Source of the DNA: JAITWN01 sp964388175
GTDB lineage: Bacteria > Pseudomonadota > Gammaproteobacteria > SZUA-140
Reading direction: 5' to 3'
DNA length: 33,834 nucleotides
NCBI GenBank assembly: GCA_964388175.1
Contig: CAYLYS010000026.1
Coordinates: 1 to 33,834, forward strand
Under the pieces are notes generated by a model. That model made no database searches. It saw nothing but the letters and a program-made list of their open reading frames with translations, and had not been told where the DNA came from. The number at the start of each line of letters is the position of its first letter. Position 1 is the stretch's first letter. The position numbers were made by a program, and so were the translations under genes. Of the stretch, positions 25,949-33,834 are shown piece by piece.

Positions 25949-27543
25949 CGCCGGCTATGCTCCGTCATCCTCACGCCTGGATGCGGGGGCGGGCAATGCT
26001 GCGCTATGGCGGTGCTGTCGCCGCCGGATGCGTGGCCGGAATCATCTGCGCCAGCGGCAGTCCGATGCTGGTGGCGCTGTGCGTCGCGATGATGATCGCG
26101 CTGATCGTGTTGCGCTCGCGCCGCTATCTGCTCCTTTTTATCATTGCCGGCGCCTTGATCATCGTGGGCGCCGCTCAGCTTTATGCCCCTGAGATCAGAT
26201 ACGTGAAATACGTATTGCCGATCATGGCTGCCTTGCTGTTGCTGCATGCGCTGTGCGACCGTATCGGTTCTGGTATCGGTTCTGGCATCGACAGGCAGGC
26301 CGGCGCAGGTGCGGGCCGCGAACGCACGTCAGCGGTGGTGCTGTGGGCGGCGTCATTCATGGCGATCGTGTTCGTGTCGACGGCGCTGTCTCTGGCCGAG
26401 CGCTGGAACTCCGGACTAATCGTGCTGGGAATGCGCGATTATTTCATCATGTGGAGTTTCTTCTTCGCGCTGGCCTGGGCGCACTGGCAACCCGGTCAGC
26501 TCGATTTCCTGCCGCGCCTGCTGTTGATCATCGCTTTTTTGCAACTGCCTTTCGTCGCTCATCAGTACCTCGTGCTGGCGCCTTTGCGCGTGGGCCTGGA
26601 CGATGGCATCGTGCCGGTCGATATCGTCGCCGGGACGTTCGGTGCATCCCTGTACGGCGGTGGCGCCAATGCCGTGCTGGCGCTGTTCATGTTCATGGTG
26701 GTGTCGTGCCTGCTCGGTCTGTGGAAAAGCGGATTCCTGTCCACCAGCGCTGCATTCGCATCGTCCGCGCTGTTGCTGTCGCCGGTTTTCTTCAACGAGG
26801 CCAAGATATCGGCGATCTATCTGCCGGTGGTTTTCCTCATGCTGTTCTACCGCGATGTCATCCGCCGTCCGCTGCGTTTTCTGATCGCTGGCGCCGCCGG
26901 CCTCGGTCTTCTCGCCCTGCTGCTGACCGCGCTGACGGTCTTTCACCCCGGCGGCGAGCTGCGCAAGTGGTCGGAGCTGATCGAGCTCACCGTCGCACAG
27001 CAGGTCAGCCACCCTTCCGAGCGTCAGGGGCAGTGGAGTGAGCTGACCCGGGTGAGCGCGATCACGTTCTGGGCGCACGAGCATGCGGATGCGCATCCCG
27101 TGCATGTGCTGCTCGGGCACGGGCCGGGTTCGTCACGGGTACGCAGCGCGGAAGAGGGCGCCAGGCTGGTGGGTACGCTGGCCGAAAGCCGTTATGGCGG
27201 CATGCGCATAGGCTATACGGCGATATCCGCTCTGCTGTGGGATACCGGCGTGATCGGCGTCGTCGCCATCTTCGGGCTGCTGTTCGCGTCGTATCGGAGC
27301 GCGGCCAGGATCGCCCGCGCCTATGACGGCGTGGATGCCTTCAGGTCGGGCCTGTTCGATGGCCTCCGGGTCACTTTCGTGCTGCTGCTGATCAGCTTCT
27401 TCCACAAGGATTTTCTCGTCTTTCATCTGCCGTTTCAGACGCTGTTCCTGACGCTGATAGGATACCTGGTCGTCTGCGAGCGCCAGCTGAATCTGCCGTC
27501 CCGGCTGCCGTCACTGGCGGCAGGTGATCATGCACTGCGCTGA
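25945..27543 (+). CDS. wzy: O-antigen polymerase/ligase-like membrane protein (Wzy candidate)
   Basis: A 532-residue integral membrane protein with about 11-12 hydrophobic segments spread over its length and a large periplasmic-type loop around residues 335-420. The loop ends with LLGHGPGSSRV, a motif resembling the GHGxGS signature of the O-antigen polymerase/ligase superfamily. In this setting it should polymerise repeat units at the periplasmic face. The frame extends upstream to 25528 inside the sulfotransferase gene, but ATG 25945 overlaps that gene's stop by ATGA and is the natural start. A short tandem repeat encodes IGSGIGSG in a loop. Sequence divergence is normal for Wzy, so the name rests on topology, motif and context. 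Confidence 0.82.
   Translation: MTPAMLRHPHAWMRGRAMLRYGGAVAAGCVAGIICASGSPMLVALCVAMMIALIVLRSRRYLLLFIIAGALIIVGAAQLYAPEIRYVKYVLPIMAALLLLHALCDRIGSGIGSGIDRQAGAGAGRERTSAVVLWAASFMAIVFVSTALSLAERWNSGLIVLGMRDYFIMWSFFFALAWAHWQPGQLDFLPRLLLIIAFLQLPFVAHQYLVLAPLRVGLDDGIVPVDIVAGTFGASLYGGGANAVLALFMFMVVSCLLGLWKSGFLSTSAAFASSALLLSPVFFNEAKISAIYLPVVFLMLFYRDVIRRPLRFLIAGAAGLGLLALLLTALTVFHPGGELRKWSELIELTVAQQVSHPSERQGQWSELTRVSAITFWAHEHADAHPVHVLLGHGPGSSRVRSAEEGARLVGTLAESRYGGMRIGYTAISALLWDTGVIGVVAIFGLLFASYRSAARIARAYDGVDAFRSGLFDGLRVTFVLLLISFFHKDFLVFHLPFQTLFLTLIGYLVVCERQLNLPSRLPSLAAGDHALR
26261..26284 (+). repeat. Tandem 12-base repeat in the polymerase gene
   Basis: GTATCGGTTCTG occurs twice in a row, perfectly, at 26261-26272 and 26273-26284, keeping frame and encoding IGSGIGSG in a predicted loop. 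It may vary in copy number between strains without shifting the frame. Confidence 0.8.
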
Positions 27544-29113
27544 GGGCAAGGAGATCGCGGATCGTATTCCCTTCTACGGTGTTGGCCGCCTGCGCCGCGC
27601 CGCGATCCATTTCCTGGCGGGAAGAATCATCCAGGCCGTCGCCAGGATGGCCTTGCTGCTGATACTGGTGCGCCTGCTCTCCGTCCATGAGTTCGGCATC
27701 TATATGGTCGTGGCAGGCGTTTCGGAAATGATCCTGCAACTCGCTTCCTGCGGGATCCTGCCGGTAGGGCGCCGCTTCATTCCGGCTGTCCTGGGAAAGG
27801 TGCCGAAAGCGCATCTGGAAAAATTCGTGCTCTTGCTGGTGTCGTGCCAATGGCTGGCGCTGGCGGCGGTGACGGCGATCGCGTACTCGATCTTTATCGC
27901 GTTCGCGCCGTGGTCGGCGCTCGATGCGCGGCAGGAACAAGCCGTCGTCATCGGTATCTGCCTGCTTTTTCTCGTACCGGCGGTGCGTTTTTCCTGCGAA
28001 CTCATGGAGTCGATCCTGGCGCACGGCAGATCGCGCACCGTCGCCGCGGCCATGGTGGTCGGTCGTCTCGCCGGGATCGCATTCATGCTCTTGTCCGGTA
28101 TCACGATCGATCTGTACACGGTGCTGGTGATGGACGTGATCGTGAGCGCGGCGTCCCTGATCCTGGCGCAGTTTCTGCTGCTGCGCAGTTTCCGCGGTGT
28201 GCCCGACGGTGACGCGACGGGCGCATTGCCGGTGCGCGACATGATTCGTTTCGGCTGGCACATGGCGGCGGTCGACTTCATGGGGTCGTCCGCCTCGCCC
28301 GGCGCTGTCCGCCTGGCGCTTGCCGGCGTACTGGGTGCGGCCGAGGGCGGTCTTTTCGCTTTTCTGCAGAGTATGCAGCGCCTGGTCGGACGCTATATGC
28401 CGGGAGTCCTGCTGCGCGGCCTGATGATGCCGGCGCTGCTGGCGAGATCGCATCTCGCGGGCGGCCGGGAGTTGGTGTCCAGCGGCGCCGGTCTGCTGAT
28501 CAAGATCGATTTGAGTCTCATCGCCGTCGGCGCGATCGTCATCGCCATCGCCGGTGACGAACTGGTGCTGGCGCTGAGCGGAGGCAAGTTTCACGACGCC
28601 GGATTCACGTTGTTGCTGATGTATCTGATGCTGGCCGTACTGTCCCAGCGCTCGGTGACGGAAATGGTCATGCAGATCACCGGACAGACCGCGGCGCTGC
28701 GCATGACGGCGCTGTTTTCCCCGTTGGCGCTGGTGGTGATCTGGTTTTTTGCCGCCTTCGGGCTCGATGCGGCCATTGCCGTCCATATCGCTGTCATGAC
28801 CTGCGGCAATGCGATCGCGGTGTCTCGCCTGGTCTTCAGTGCGGACGGCTTCCGCGTCGACTGGCGCGGCCAGGGTGTGGTTTATGCCGCCCTGGCCGCG
28901 GGCGTCGCGCTCGGCATGGCGATGCGCTCGTTCCCGTTGCCGCTGGTGCCGGCGACGCTCTGCGGTTTGGCGGTTTTTCTGCTGGTGCTGCTGGTTTTCA
29001 AGCCGTTCAATGAAAGAGAGCGCGTGCTGGTCGAAAAGACTTTCGGTGACGGCCTGGTGACGGCGATCGTCAGGCGGCTGTGCCGAGAGCCGGTGCGCCT
29101 GAAAACAGGGTGA
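27530..29113 (+). CDS. wzx: Polysaccharide flippase (Wzx-like, MOP superfamily)
   Basis: A 527-residue protein with about 12-14 hydrophobic segments. The N terminus (ARMALLLILVRLLSVHEFGIYMVVAGVSEMILQLASCGI) is a typical Wzx/RfbX start, followed by the FG.YM..AG pattern and a central SMQRLVGRYMPGV region like that of lipopolysaccharide exporters. It should carry lipid-linked repeat units across the inner membrane. The GTG at 27524 is in frame, but ATG 27530 has GGCAGG at a good distance. It overlaps the polymerase end by 14 bases, which fits coupled translation. The final residues, KPFNERERVLVEKTFGDG, form a cytoplasmic tail. Confidence 0.87.
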   Translation: MHCAEGKEIADRIPFYGVGRLRRAAIHFLAGRIIQAVARMALLLILVRLLSVHEFGIYMVVAGVSEMILQLASCGILPVGRRFIPAVLGKVPKAHLEKFVLLLVSCQWLALAAVTAIAYSIFIAFAPWSALDARQEQAVVIGICLLFLVPAVRFSCELMESILAHGRSRTVAAAMVVGRLAGIAFMLLSGITIDLYTVLVMDVIVSAASLILAQFLLLRSFRGVPDGDATGALPVRDMIRFGWHMAAVDFMGSSASPGAVRLALAGVLGAAEGGLFAFLQSMQRLVGRYMPGVLLRGLMMPALLARSHLAGGRELVSSGAGLLIKIDLSLIAVGAIVIAIAGDELVLALSGGKFHDAGFTLLLMYLMLAVLSQRSVTEMVMQITGQTAALRMTALFSPLALVVIWFFAAFGLDAAIAVHIAVMTCGNAIAVSRLVFSADGFRVDWRGQGVVYAALAAGVALGMAMRSFPLPLVPATLCGLAVFLLVLLVFKPFNERERVLVEKTFGDGLVTAIVRRLCREPVRLKTG

Positions 29114-29115
29114 CC

Positions 29116-30264
29116 ATGGCCGCGGAAAAGGTGATGCACGTCATCAACGGGGAATTCTACGCCGGCGCCGAACGCGTGCAGGATCTGCTGGCCGGGCGTC
29201 TACCGGATTTGGGTTATCCGGTCGATTTTTTCTGTCTCAAGGAGGGAGAATTCGCCGATCGCCGTCATGCCCGCGATGCCGGTCTGCACCGTCATGCGAT
29301 GTCGTGCCGCTTCGATCTGCGGCCGGCGTGGCGTCTCGCCGCCCTGATGAAAGCGCAGCGCTATGCCCTCATCCATACCCATACGCCGCGCACCGCCATG
29401 CTGGGCGGTCTCGCGTCTGTCCTCAGCGGCGTTCCCATGGTGCACCATGTGCACAGCCCCACGACATCCGATACGGAGACAGCCTGGCGGAACAGGCGCA
29501 ATGCCGCATGCGAACGCCTGCTGCTGCGCCTGATCCTGGCGCGGCCGGCGCGGCTGATCGCGGTATCCTCCGCGCTCGCCGACCGCTTGTCACAGGGCGT
29601 ATTCCCCCGCGAGCGGATCACCACCATCCATAACGGCGTTCCCTTGCAGGAGAAAATACGCCCCGCCTACGTACGCGGGCAGGAACTGATCGTGGGTACC
29701 GCGGCGCTGTTCCGGCCGCGCAAGGGCATCGAGGTGCTGCTGCAGGCGCTGAGCGCGCTCGTGGCCCGAGGCTATCCGGTGCGTCTGCACGCGGTGGGTG
29801 AATTCGAGACGCCGGCCTATGAAGCACTGGTCAGGCGGATGGTCAATGATCTCGGCCTGGCGACGCGGGTGAGCTGGCGCGGTTTTACCGCCGATGTGCT
29901 CGCCGAGTACCGGCGGATGCACGTCTTCGTGTTGCCCAGCCTGTACGGCGAGGGTCTGCCCATGGTCGTGCTGGAGGCGATGGCGGCCGGTCTGCCGGTG
30001 ATCGCCACGCGCATCGACGGTCTGTCCGAAGCCATTCGCGATGGCCGCGACGGTTTCCTGTTCGACGCCGGCGATGCGGCCGCTCTGAGCCACCTGCTGT
30101 CGCTCTTCTGTACGCAGGCGATCGACGCCGACGCCATCGGCGACAGCGCCTGGCAGCGACAGCGGACGATGTTTTCCGATGATTCCATGGCGCAGGGCGT
30201 GGCCGCGGTTTATGCCGCGCTGATGAAGCCGGAGATGAGCGATGCGCGCACAGGCGTCTGCTGA
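29116..30264 (+). CDS. Glycosyltransferase family 4
   Basis: A 382-residue GT-B enzyme. The N-terminal domain holds MHVINGEFYAGAERVQDLLAGRL, and HTHTPRTAMLG follows. The C-terminal donor-binding domain begins near VGTAALFRPRKGIEVLLQAL and has the EX7E pair E279-E287 in YGEGLPMVVLEAMAAGLPVIAT. It is a soluble or membrane-associated retaining enzyme adding a sugar to the lipid-linked unit; donor unknown. The frame is open from 29080; ATG 29116 is preferred (CAGGG close upstream, two bases after the flippase stop), but GTG 29110 and ATG 29134 are possible. Its end overlaps sulfotransferase 4 by 23 bases. Confidence 0.91.
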   Translation: MAAEKVMHVINGEFYAGAERVQDLLAGRLPDLGYPVDFFCLKEGEFADRRHARDAGLHRHAMSCRFDLRPAWRLAALMKAQRYALIHTHTPRTAMLGGLASVLSGVPMVHHVHSPTTSDTETAWRNRRNAACERLLLRLILARPARLIAVSSALADRLSQGVFPRERITTIHNGVPLQEKIRPAYVRGQELIVGTAALFRPRKGIEVLLQALSALVARGYPVRLHAVGEFETPAYEALVRRMVNDLGLATRVSWRGFTADVLAEYRRMHVFVLPSLYGEGLPMVVLEAMAAGLPVIATRIDGLSEAIRDGRDGFLFDAGDAAALSHLLSLFCTQAIDADAIGDSAWQRQRTMFSDDSMAQGVAAVYAALMKPEMSDARTGVC

Positions 30265-31267
30265 CCGTTTGCCCGTGTCGATGCGACCGGTGTTCGTGCT
30301 CGGCATGAACGGATCGGGCACCACCATGCTGCTGGACAGTCTGGGGCGGCACCCGCGGCTCTACGCCTTTCCCGAGGAAACACTGCTCATCCCGCATCTC
30401 GCGCTGACGCTCGGCCGCTTCGGCGATCTCGCGGATGACGGGAATTTTTACCGGCTGTGGCGGCATGTGCTCGGTCTCGGCGTCTTCGTCGCGGCCAACG
30501 GCGGGCAGGCCATCTCCCCGCCGGCGCGGTGGCGGAGCTATCCGCGCGATCTCGCCGCGGTGCTCGACGCCGTATACAGCGGCTTCGCCGCCGCTGAAGG
30601 CAAACGGCGCTGGTGCGAGAAGACGCCCCAGCATGTGCAGCATATGGACACACTGTCCGGACTGTTTCCCGGCGCGAAGTTCATCCACATCATTCGTGAC
30701 GGGCGCGACAGCGCCGCGTCCTTCAACCGGCGTTGGGGCAGAACGCCGGAGCTGACCATGTACCGCTGGAAAAAGGTGGTGCGCACAGGGCGACGGCAGG
30801 GCATGGCGCTCGGCGCCGGGTGCTATCTCGAGGTTCGCTACGAGGATCTGACCGCTGATCCCGAACCGGGTCTGCGCCGTATCTGCCGTTTCATCGGCGA
30901 GGACTTCGACGAGGCCATGCTGGCGTCGGCAGAGCCTTATCTGTCGTCGCCTGCCGCCGCACATGAGCAGGGCCGGATACGCATAAATTCCGGCAACTGG
31001 CGGATGCGGTTCTCTCGGCCCACCATCGCGCGCCTGGAGCGGATAGGTGGTTCCACGTTGACTGAATTCGGTTATGAGAATGCCGCGCCGTCATCCGACC
31101 GGGATCCGCCTGCCGTGATGAGAAGATGGTGGTCCATGCGTGATTACGCCCGGCAATATGCGCGCCAGATTTTTCTGCGTCTGTGCGGAAAATCCGCGCG
31201 TCCATGGAAAACGATTCTGTCGCGTCCGCTGGCGGCCTATCTTCAGCAGCGCGCCAACAAATACTGA
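30242..31267 (+). CDS. PAPS-dependent sulfotransferase 4
   Basis: A 341-residue sulfotransferase of the Sulfotransfer_3 type. The 5'-phosphosulfate loop is VLGMNGSGTTMLLDSLGRHP (19-38), CEKTPQH (125-131) is the conserved acidic/Thr motif, and the 3'-phosphate loop is FIHIIRDGRDSAASFNRRW (147-165) with R152 and S160. VRYEDLTADPEPGLRRICRFIGE follows. A basic C-terminal tail (about 300-341) is rich in Arg and aromatic residues and could attach to the membrane. The ribosome site GGAG is inside the end of the GT4 gene, which it overlaps by 23 bases. It is the last gene of the operon: the next gene is 150 bases away. Confidence 0.91.
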   Translation: MRAQASADRLPVSMRPVFVLGMNGSGTTMLLDSLGRHPRLYAFPEETLLIPHLALTLGRFGDLADDGNFYRLWRHVLGLGVFVAANGGQAISPPARWRSYPRDLAAVLDAVYSGFAAAEGKRRWCEKTPQHVQHMDTLSGLFPGAKFIHIIRDGRDSAASFNRRWGRTPELTMYRWKKVVRTGRRQGMALGAGCYLEVRYEDLTADPEPGLRRICRFIGEDFDEAMLASAEPYLSSPAAAHEQGRIRINSGNWRMRFSRPTIARLERIGGSTLTEFGYENAAPSSDRDPPAVMRRWWSMRDYARQYARQIFLRLCGKSARPWKTILSRPLAAYLQQRANKY

Positions 31268-31417
31268 AGCGCGATACGCGCGCGTTCATCTCCCGCCGCC
31301 GCTCTGTTGACCATTGTCAATGAAGGCCGGCGCGCGTTCCTCAACAATAGCTCCCTGTCGCCCAGCCGGCCATCGGCATGCCGGACCGCGTCGTATCATG
31401 AAAGGAGTATTCCGGCG

Positions 31418-33834
31418 ATGTTCGCGCAGCGGTTGCACGGCTCGATACTGATGCAGTCACTGGTGGCGGGGCTGGTTTTCAGCGCGCCGAATGCTCTTGC
31501 CGAGATACGCTTCAGCGATGTTTCCGCCGCAGCCGGTATCGAGCACAGCAGCGAAACTTACGGCGCTTCCTGGGGCGATCTCAACGGCGACGGTTATCCG
31601 GATCTGTTCGTCAGCAACCACCGCACGCGAGCCAATCTTTTCCTCAACACCGGCGATGGACGTTTCGTCGATGTGGTGCAGCAGACGGCGGCCTGGATCA
31701 ATAAGCCTCGCGCCGATACGCACGGCGCCACCTGGTTCGATTTCGACAACGACGGCGATCAGGATCTGCTGGTGGCGGTGGGCCGCGGCAATCCGGATCA
31801 GTTCCTCGTCAACGAGGGGGGCGTGCTGGTGGATCGCACCGTGGACCTCGGACTCGATACGGAGCTGATCCGCGCCGTCGGCGGCCGTCTGCCGATCTGG
31901 ATGGATTACAACGGCGATGGCCTGCCCGATTTCGTGATGACGCAGATGGCAGGCATCGCGCGCTATTTCAGGCAGCTTCCGGGCGGCGGTTTCGCCGACG
32001 AAACCAGTATCGTCAACATGGTCTGCCGTCCGGGCCAGTACGGCATGCTGCTGGACACGAACGACAACGGTCGTCTCGATCTGCTGTGTCCGGATCAGCA
32101 AGTGTTCCCCTGGCGCGTCTACAACACCTTGCCGACGCCATGGGCCAATATCACCACGCGCCTGCGCAGCGTCGACAGCGTGCCGGACTCGGCGATCGCC
32201 GATTTCGACAACGATGGCCGCATGGATCTTTTCCACATCAGCCAGGTGCAGCTGAGGCCGTCAGGGGCGAGCATGAGCGGCGATGACACCGTGGAGGCGG
32301 TACTGCTCGGCGGTGAAAAAGGATTCAGCTTCGTCAGCGACGGCCAGCTTACTTTCGAGATGGACTGGAATCAGCTCGACAGTGACTTCGGTCGATTGCG
32401 CATCCGCTACGGCGCTGGCGGCGCGAACCCGGCCAAGGTGCCTTTTGTCCTCGATCCATCCGACCCTGCAGTGGCGGGGATGCCGCCGGAAACCAGCGAT
32501 GTGCCGGTGGTGCGCATCGGCTACGACCCGCAGACGCAGCGCTGGACCGTCATCGCTCGCACCGTGACCGATGACAACGAAACGGTATGGAGCGATTCTT
32601 TCTTCAGGATCATCAGCAGTACGACCATCACCGATCTGCGCCACATCGGGCTGTGGGTCGGAGACGGACCGCAGCGTCCGATGCTGCTGATGAACCGCGC
32701 CGGCGGCTTCGAGGACAGCACCGAAGCCGCCGGTCTCGATGAGGCGATCCAGTGCGTCAGCGTCACGGCGGGAGATTTCGACAATGACATGCATGTCGAT
32801 CTGTTCCTGGCCTGTCGTGCGGCCACCGACAATATCGAGAACATTCTCTACCGCAACCGCGGTGATGGCACCTTCGAAAAAATTCCCGGCGCCGGCGGCG
32901 CCGCGGGCCCGCTCGGTGCGGCGGTCAGCGACGGCGCCGGTACGGCGGATACGGTGGTCTCCGCGGACTATGACGTCGACGGCTTTCTCGATCTGTTCAT
33001 GACCAATGGCTTCAATATGCGTCCGCTCGAGCACGGCGGTCCCCATCGTCTTTATCGCAACGAAGGCAATGACAACCATTGGATCCTGCTCGATCTGGTC
33101 GGTGTCGATTCCCATCGCGAGGCGGTCGGTACGCGCGTGACCGCCACCGCGCTCGGCGTGGAGCAGACGCGGGTGAAGAACGGCAGCTACCATCGCTGGG
33201 CGCATGACCACACCCGCATGCATTTCGGTCTGGCCGATGCCGACACGGTCGACATCGTCATCCACTGGGCCAGCGGTACGGTCGACACGCACCTGGATGT
33301 GCCCGCCAATCGGCTCTACCAGGCGACGGAAGGCGGCGAACTCGCAGTGCGTACGCCGGGTGATGCGCCGCCTTATCCCTGCGGTCTGCCGCCGGATCTC
33401 GATGCCGCGGTGGATCGCGGCGTGTTCATCGGCAAAAACTGCGCGAGCGGCGAGTGGCTGTTGCGGGTGGCGAGCGGTGGTACGGAAACGCCGCTGCAAT
33501 ACCCGGGGCACATCGTTTCCAGCGCCGCCTTCGCCAAGATGACGCCGCGCGGTGTGGAGACGAACGATGTGCTGACGATGGACGGCGGACGCATCGACTT
33601 CGATTTTCGCGTCAGAAGCAGTGATCTCGACGGCCTGGATGTCGCGCTGCAAGCCGGTGCCGATGGCTGCTTCACGGTGACGCCGCCGGCCGGTGTGCCG
33701 GTGTATCTGGGCGCCTTGCGCGCGCCCATGGACGTACATCAGTTCGATCTGGAAACCCGGGGAGCGTGCACGGGCGATCCGCCCCCGCCCCCGCCGCCAC
33801 CCCCACCGCCGCCACCGCCACCGCCCGATGAGGA
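31418..33834 (+). CDS. Secreted FG-GAP/ASPIC-UnbV repeat protein (partial, runs off the window)
   Basis: An open frame of at least 805 codons with no stop before the window end. Residues 1-28 are a signal peptide (ends ALAE). Seven calcium-binding-type DxDxDG loops are visible at about 54, 108, 163, 213, 262, 453 and 517 (for example DLNGDGYPD, DFDNDGDQD, DYDVDGFLD), as in FG-GAP/VCBS beta-propellers. The propeller is interrupted at about 275-450 by an insert of unknown kind. An ASPIC/UnbV domain follows (about 565-640, GTRVTA...HFGL...VDIVIHWASG), then a cysteine-containing beta region (655, 675, 751, 784) and a run of 16 prolines. AAAGGAG lies 10 bases before ATG 31418. Likely an exported adhesin or matrix protein; whether it belongs to the polysaccharide locus is uncertain. 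Confidence 0.88.
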   Translation, partial: MFAQRLHGSILMQSLVAGLVFSAPNALAEIRFSDVSAAAGIEHSSETYGASWGDLNGDGYPDLFVSNHRTRANLFLNTGDGRFVDVVQQTAAWINKPRADTHGATWFDFDNDGDQDLLVAVGRGNPDQFLVNEGGVLVDRTVDLGLDTELIRAVGGRLPIWMDYNGDGLPDFVMTQMAGIARYFRQLPGGGFADETSIVNMVCRPGQYGMLLDTNDNGRLDLLCPDQQVFPWRVYNTLPTPWANITTRLRSVDSVPDSAIADFDNDGRMDLFHISQVQLRPSGASMSGDDTVEAVLLGGEKGFSFVSDGQLTFEMDWNQLDSDFGRLRIRYGAGGANPAKVPFVLDPSDPAVAGMPPETSDVPVVRIGYDPQTQRWTVIARTVTDDNETVWSDSFFRIISSTTITDLRHIGLWVGDGPQRPMLLMNRAGGFEDSTEAAGLDEAIQCVSVTAGDFDNDMHVDLFLACRAATDNIENILYRNRGDGTFEKIPGAGGAAGPLGAAVSDGAGTADTVVSADYDVDGFLDLFMTNGFNMRPLEHGGPHRLYRNEGNDNHWILLDLVGVDSHREAVGTRVTATALGVEQTRVKNGSYHRWAHDHTRMHFGLADADTVDIVIHWASGTVDTHLDVPANRLYQATEGGELAVRTPGDAPPYPCGLPPDLDAAVDRGVFIGKNCASGEWLLRVASGGTETPLQYPGHIVSSAAFAKMTPRGVETNDVLTMDGGRIDFDFRVRSSDLDGLDVALQAGADGCFTVTPPAGVPVYLGALRAPMDVHQFDLETRGACTGDPPPPPPPPPPPPPPPPDE
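33779..33826 (+). repeat. CCN repeat coding for 16 prolines
   Basis: Sixteen consecutive proline codons (CCG, CCC and CCA mixed) between two aspartates, in frame with the ASPIC-UnbV protein. It is probably a stiff linker to a further domain beyond the window. Such a run needs elongation factor P for smooth translation (established for polyproline). Confidence 0.9.

Noticed and set aside
27392..28786. A 464-codon minus-strand frame opposite the flippase
   Set aside because: Rich in His, Gln and Arg with no fold; it mirrors the hydrophobic codons of the flippase.

Overview
The window looks like chromosomal DNA of a GC-rich Gram-negative proteobacterium, beta or gamma. This rests on the Proteobacteria-type 23S/5S sequences, a Calvin-type class II aldolase, an ordered tkt-gap-pgk-pyk-fba block as found in many autotrophic or methylotrophic beta- and gammaproteobacteria, and a Wzx/Wzy polysaccharide locus. 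I cannot name a genus. No mobile element, tRNA or CRISPR array was seen.

Layout. Positions 1-610 hold the end of an rRNA operon: the 3' end of 23S, a spacer with two hairpins, 5S, and a GAAA-loop terminator. Next comes a lone short-chain dehydrogenase (672-1349). The activated-methyl-cycle genes metK-ahcY-metF follow on the minus strand (5092 down to 1402). Divergent from metK is a thioredoxin-fold protein, and after it the central carbon operon tkt-gap-pgk-pyk-fba (6189-13099), closed by a bidirectional terminator at 13125-13161.

From 13181 to the right edge the region is a surface polysaccharide locus. It has a TviB-class UDP-HexNAc 6-dehydrogenase and a UDP-glucuronate-4-epimerase-like enzyme (nucleotide-sugar uronic acids), two tandem paralogous secreted proteins with a glycosidase-like C-terminal half, a GT2 glycosyltransferase, a WcaJ/EpsE-type initiating phosphoglycosyltransferase, a WecG/TagA-type glycosyltransferase, a GT4 glycosyltransferase, a Wzy-like polymerase, a Wzx-like flippase, and four different PAPS-dependent sulfotransferases. 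At the edge is a secreted FG-GAP/ASPIC-UnbV protein that runs off the window in a run of 16 prolines.

Reading the locus together: an undecaprenyl-linked repeat unit is started by the phosphoglycosyltransferase, extended by three glycosyltransferases with uronic acid among the likely precursors, sulfated at up to four positions, flipped by Wzx and polymerised by Wzy. A sulfated, possibly uronic-acid-containing (glycosaminoglycan-like) exopolysaccharide is the best inference. The export genes (Wza/Wzc) and PAPS-forming genes are not in the window. The two secreted paralogs each have the same inverted-repeat element, TACGTAG-N11-CTACGTA, in front of them, which suggests a shared dedicated regulator.
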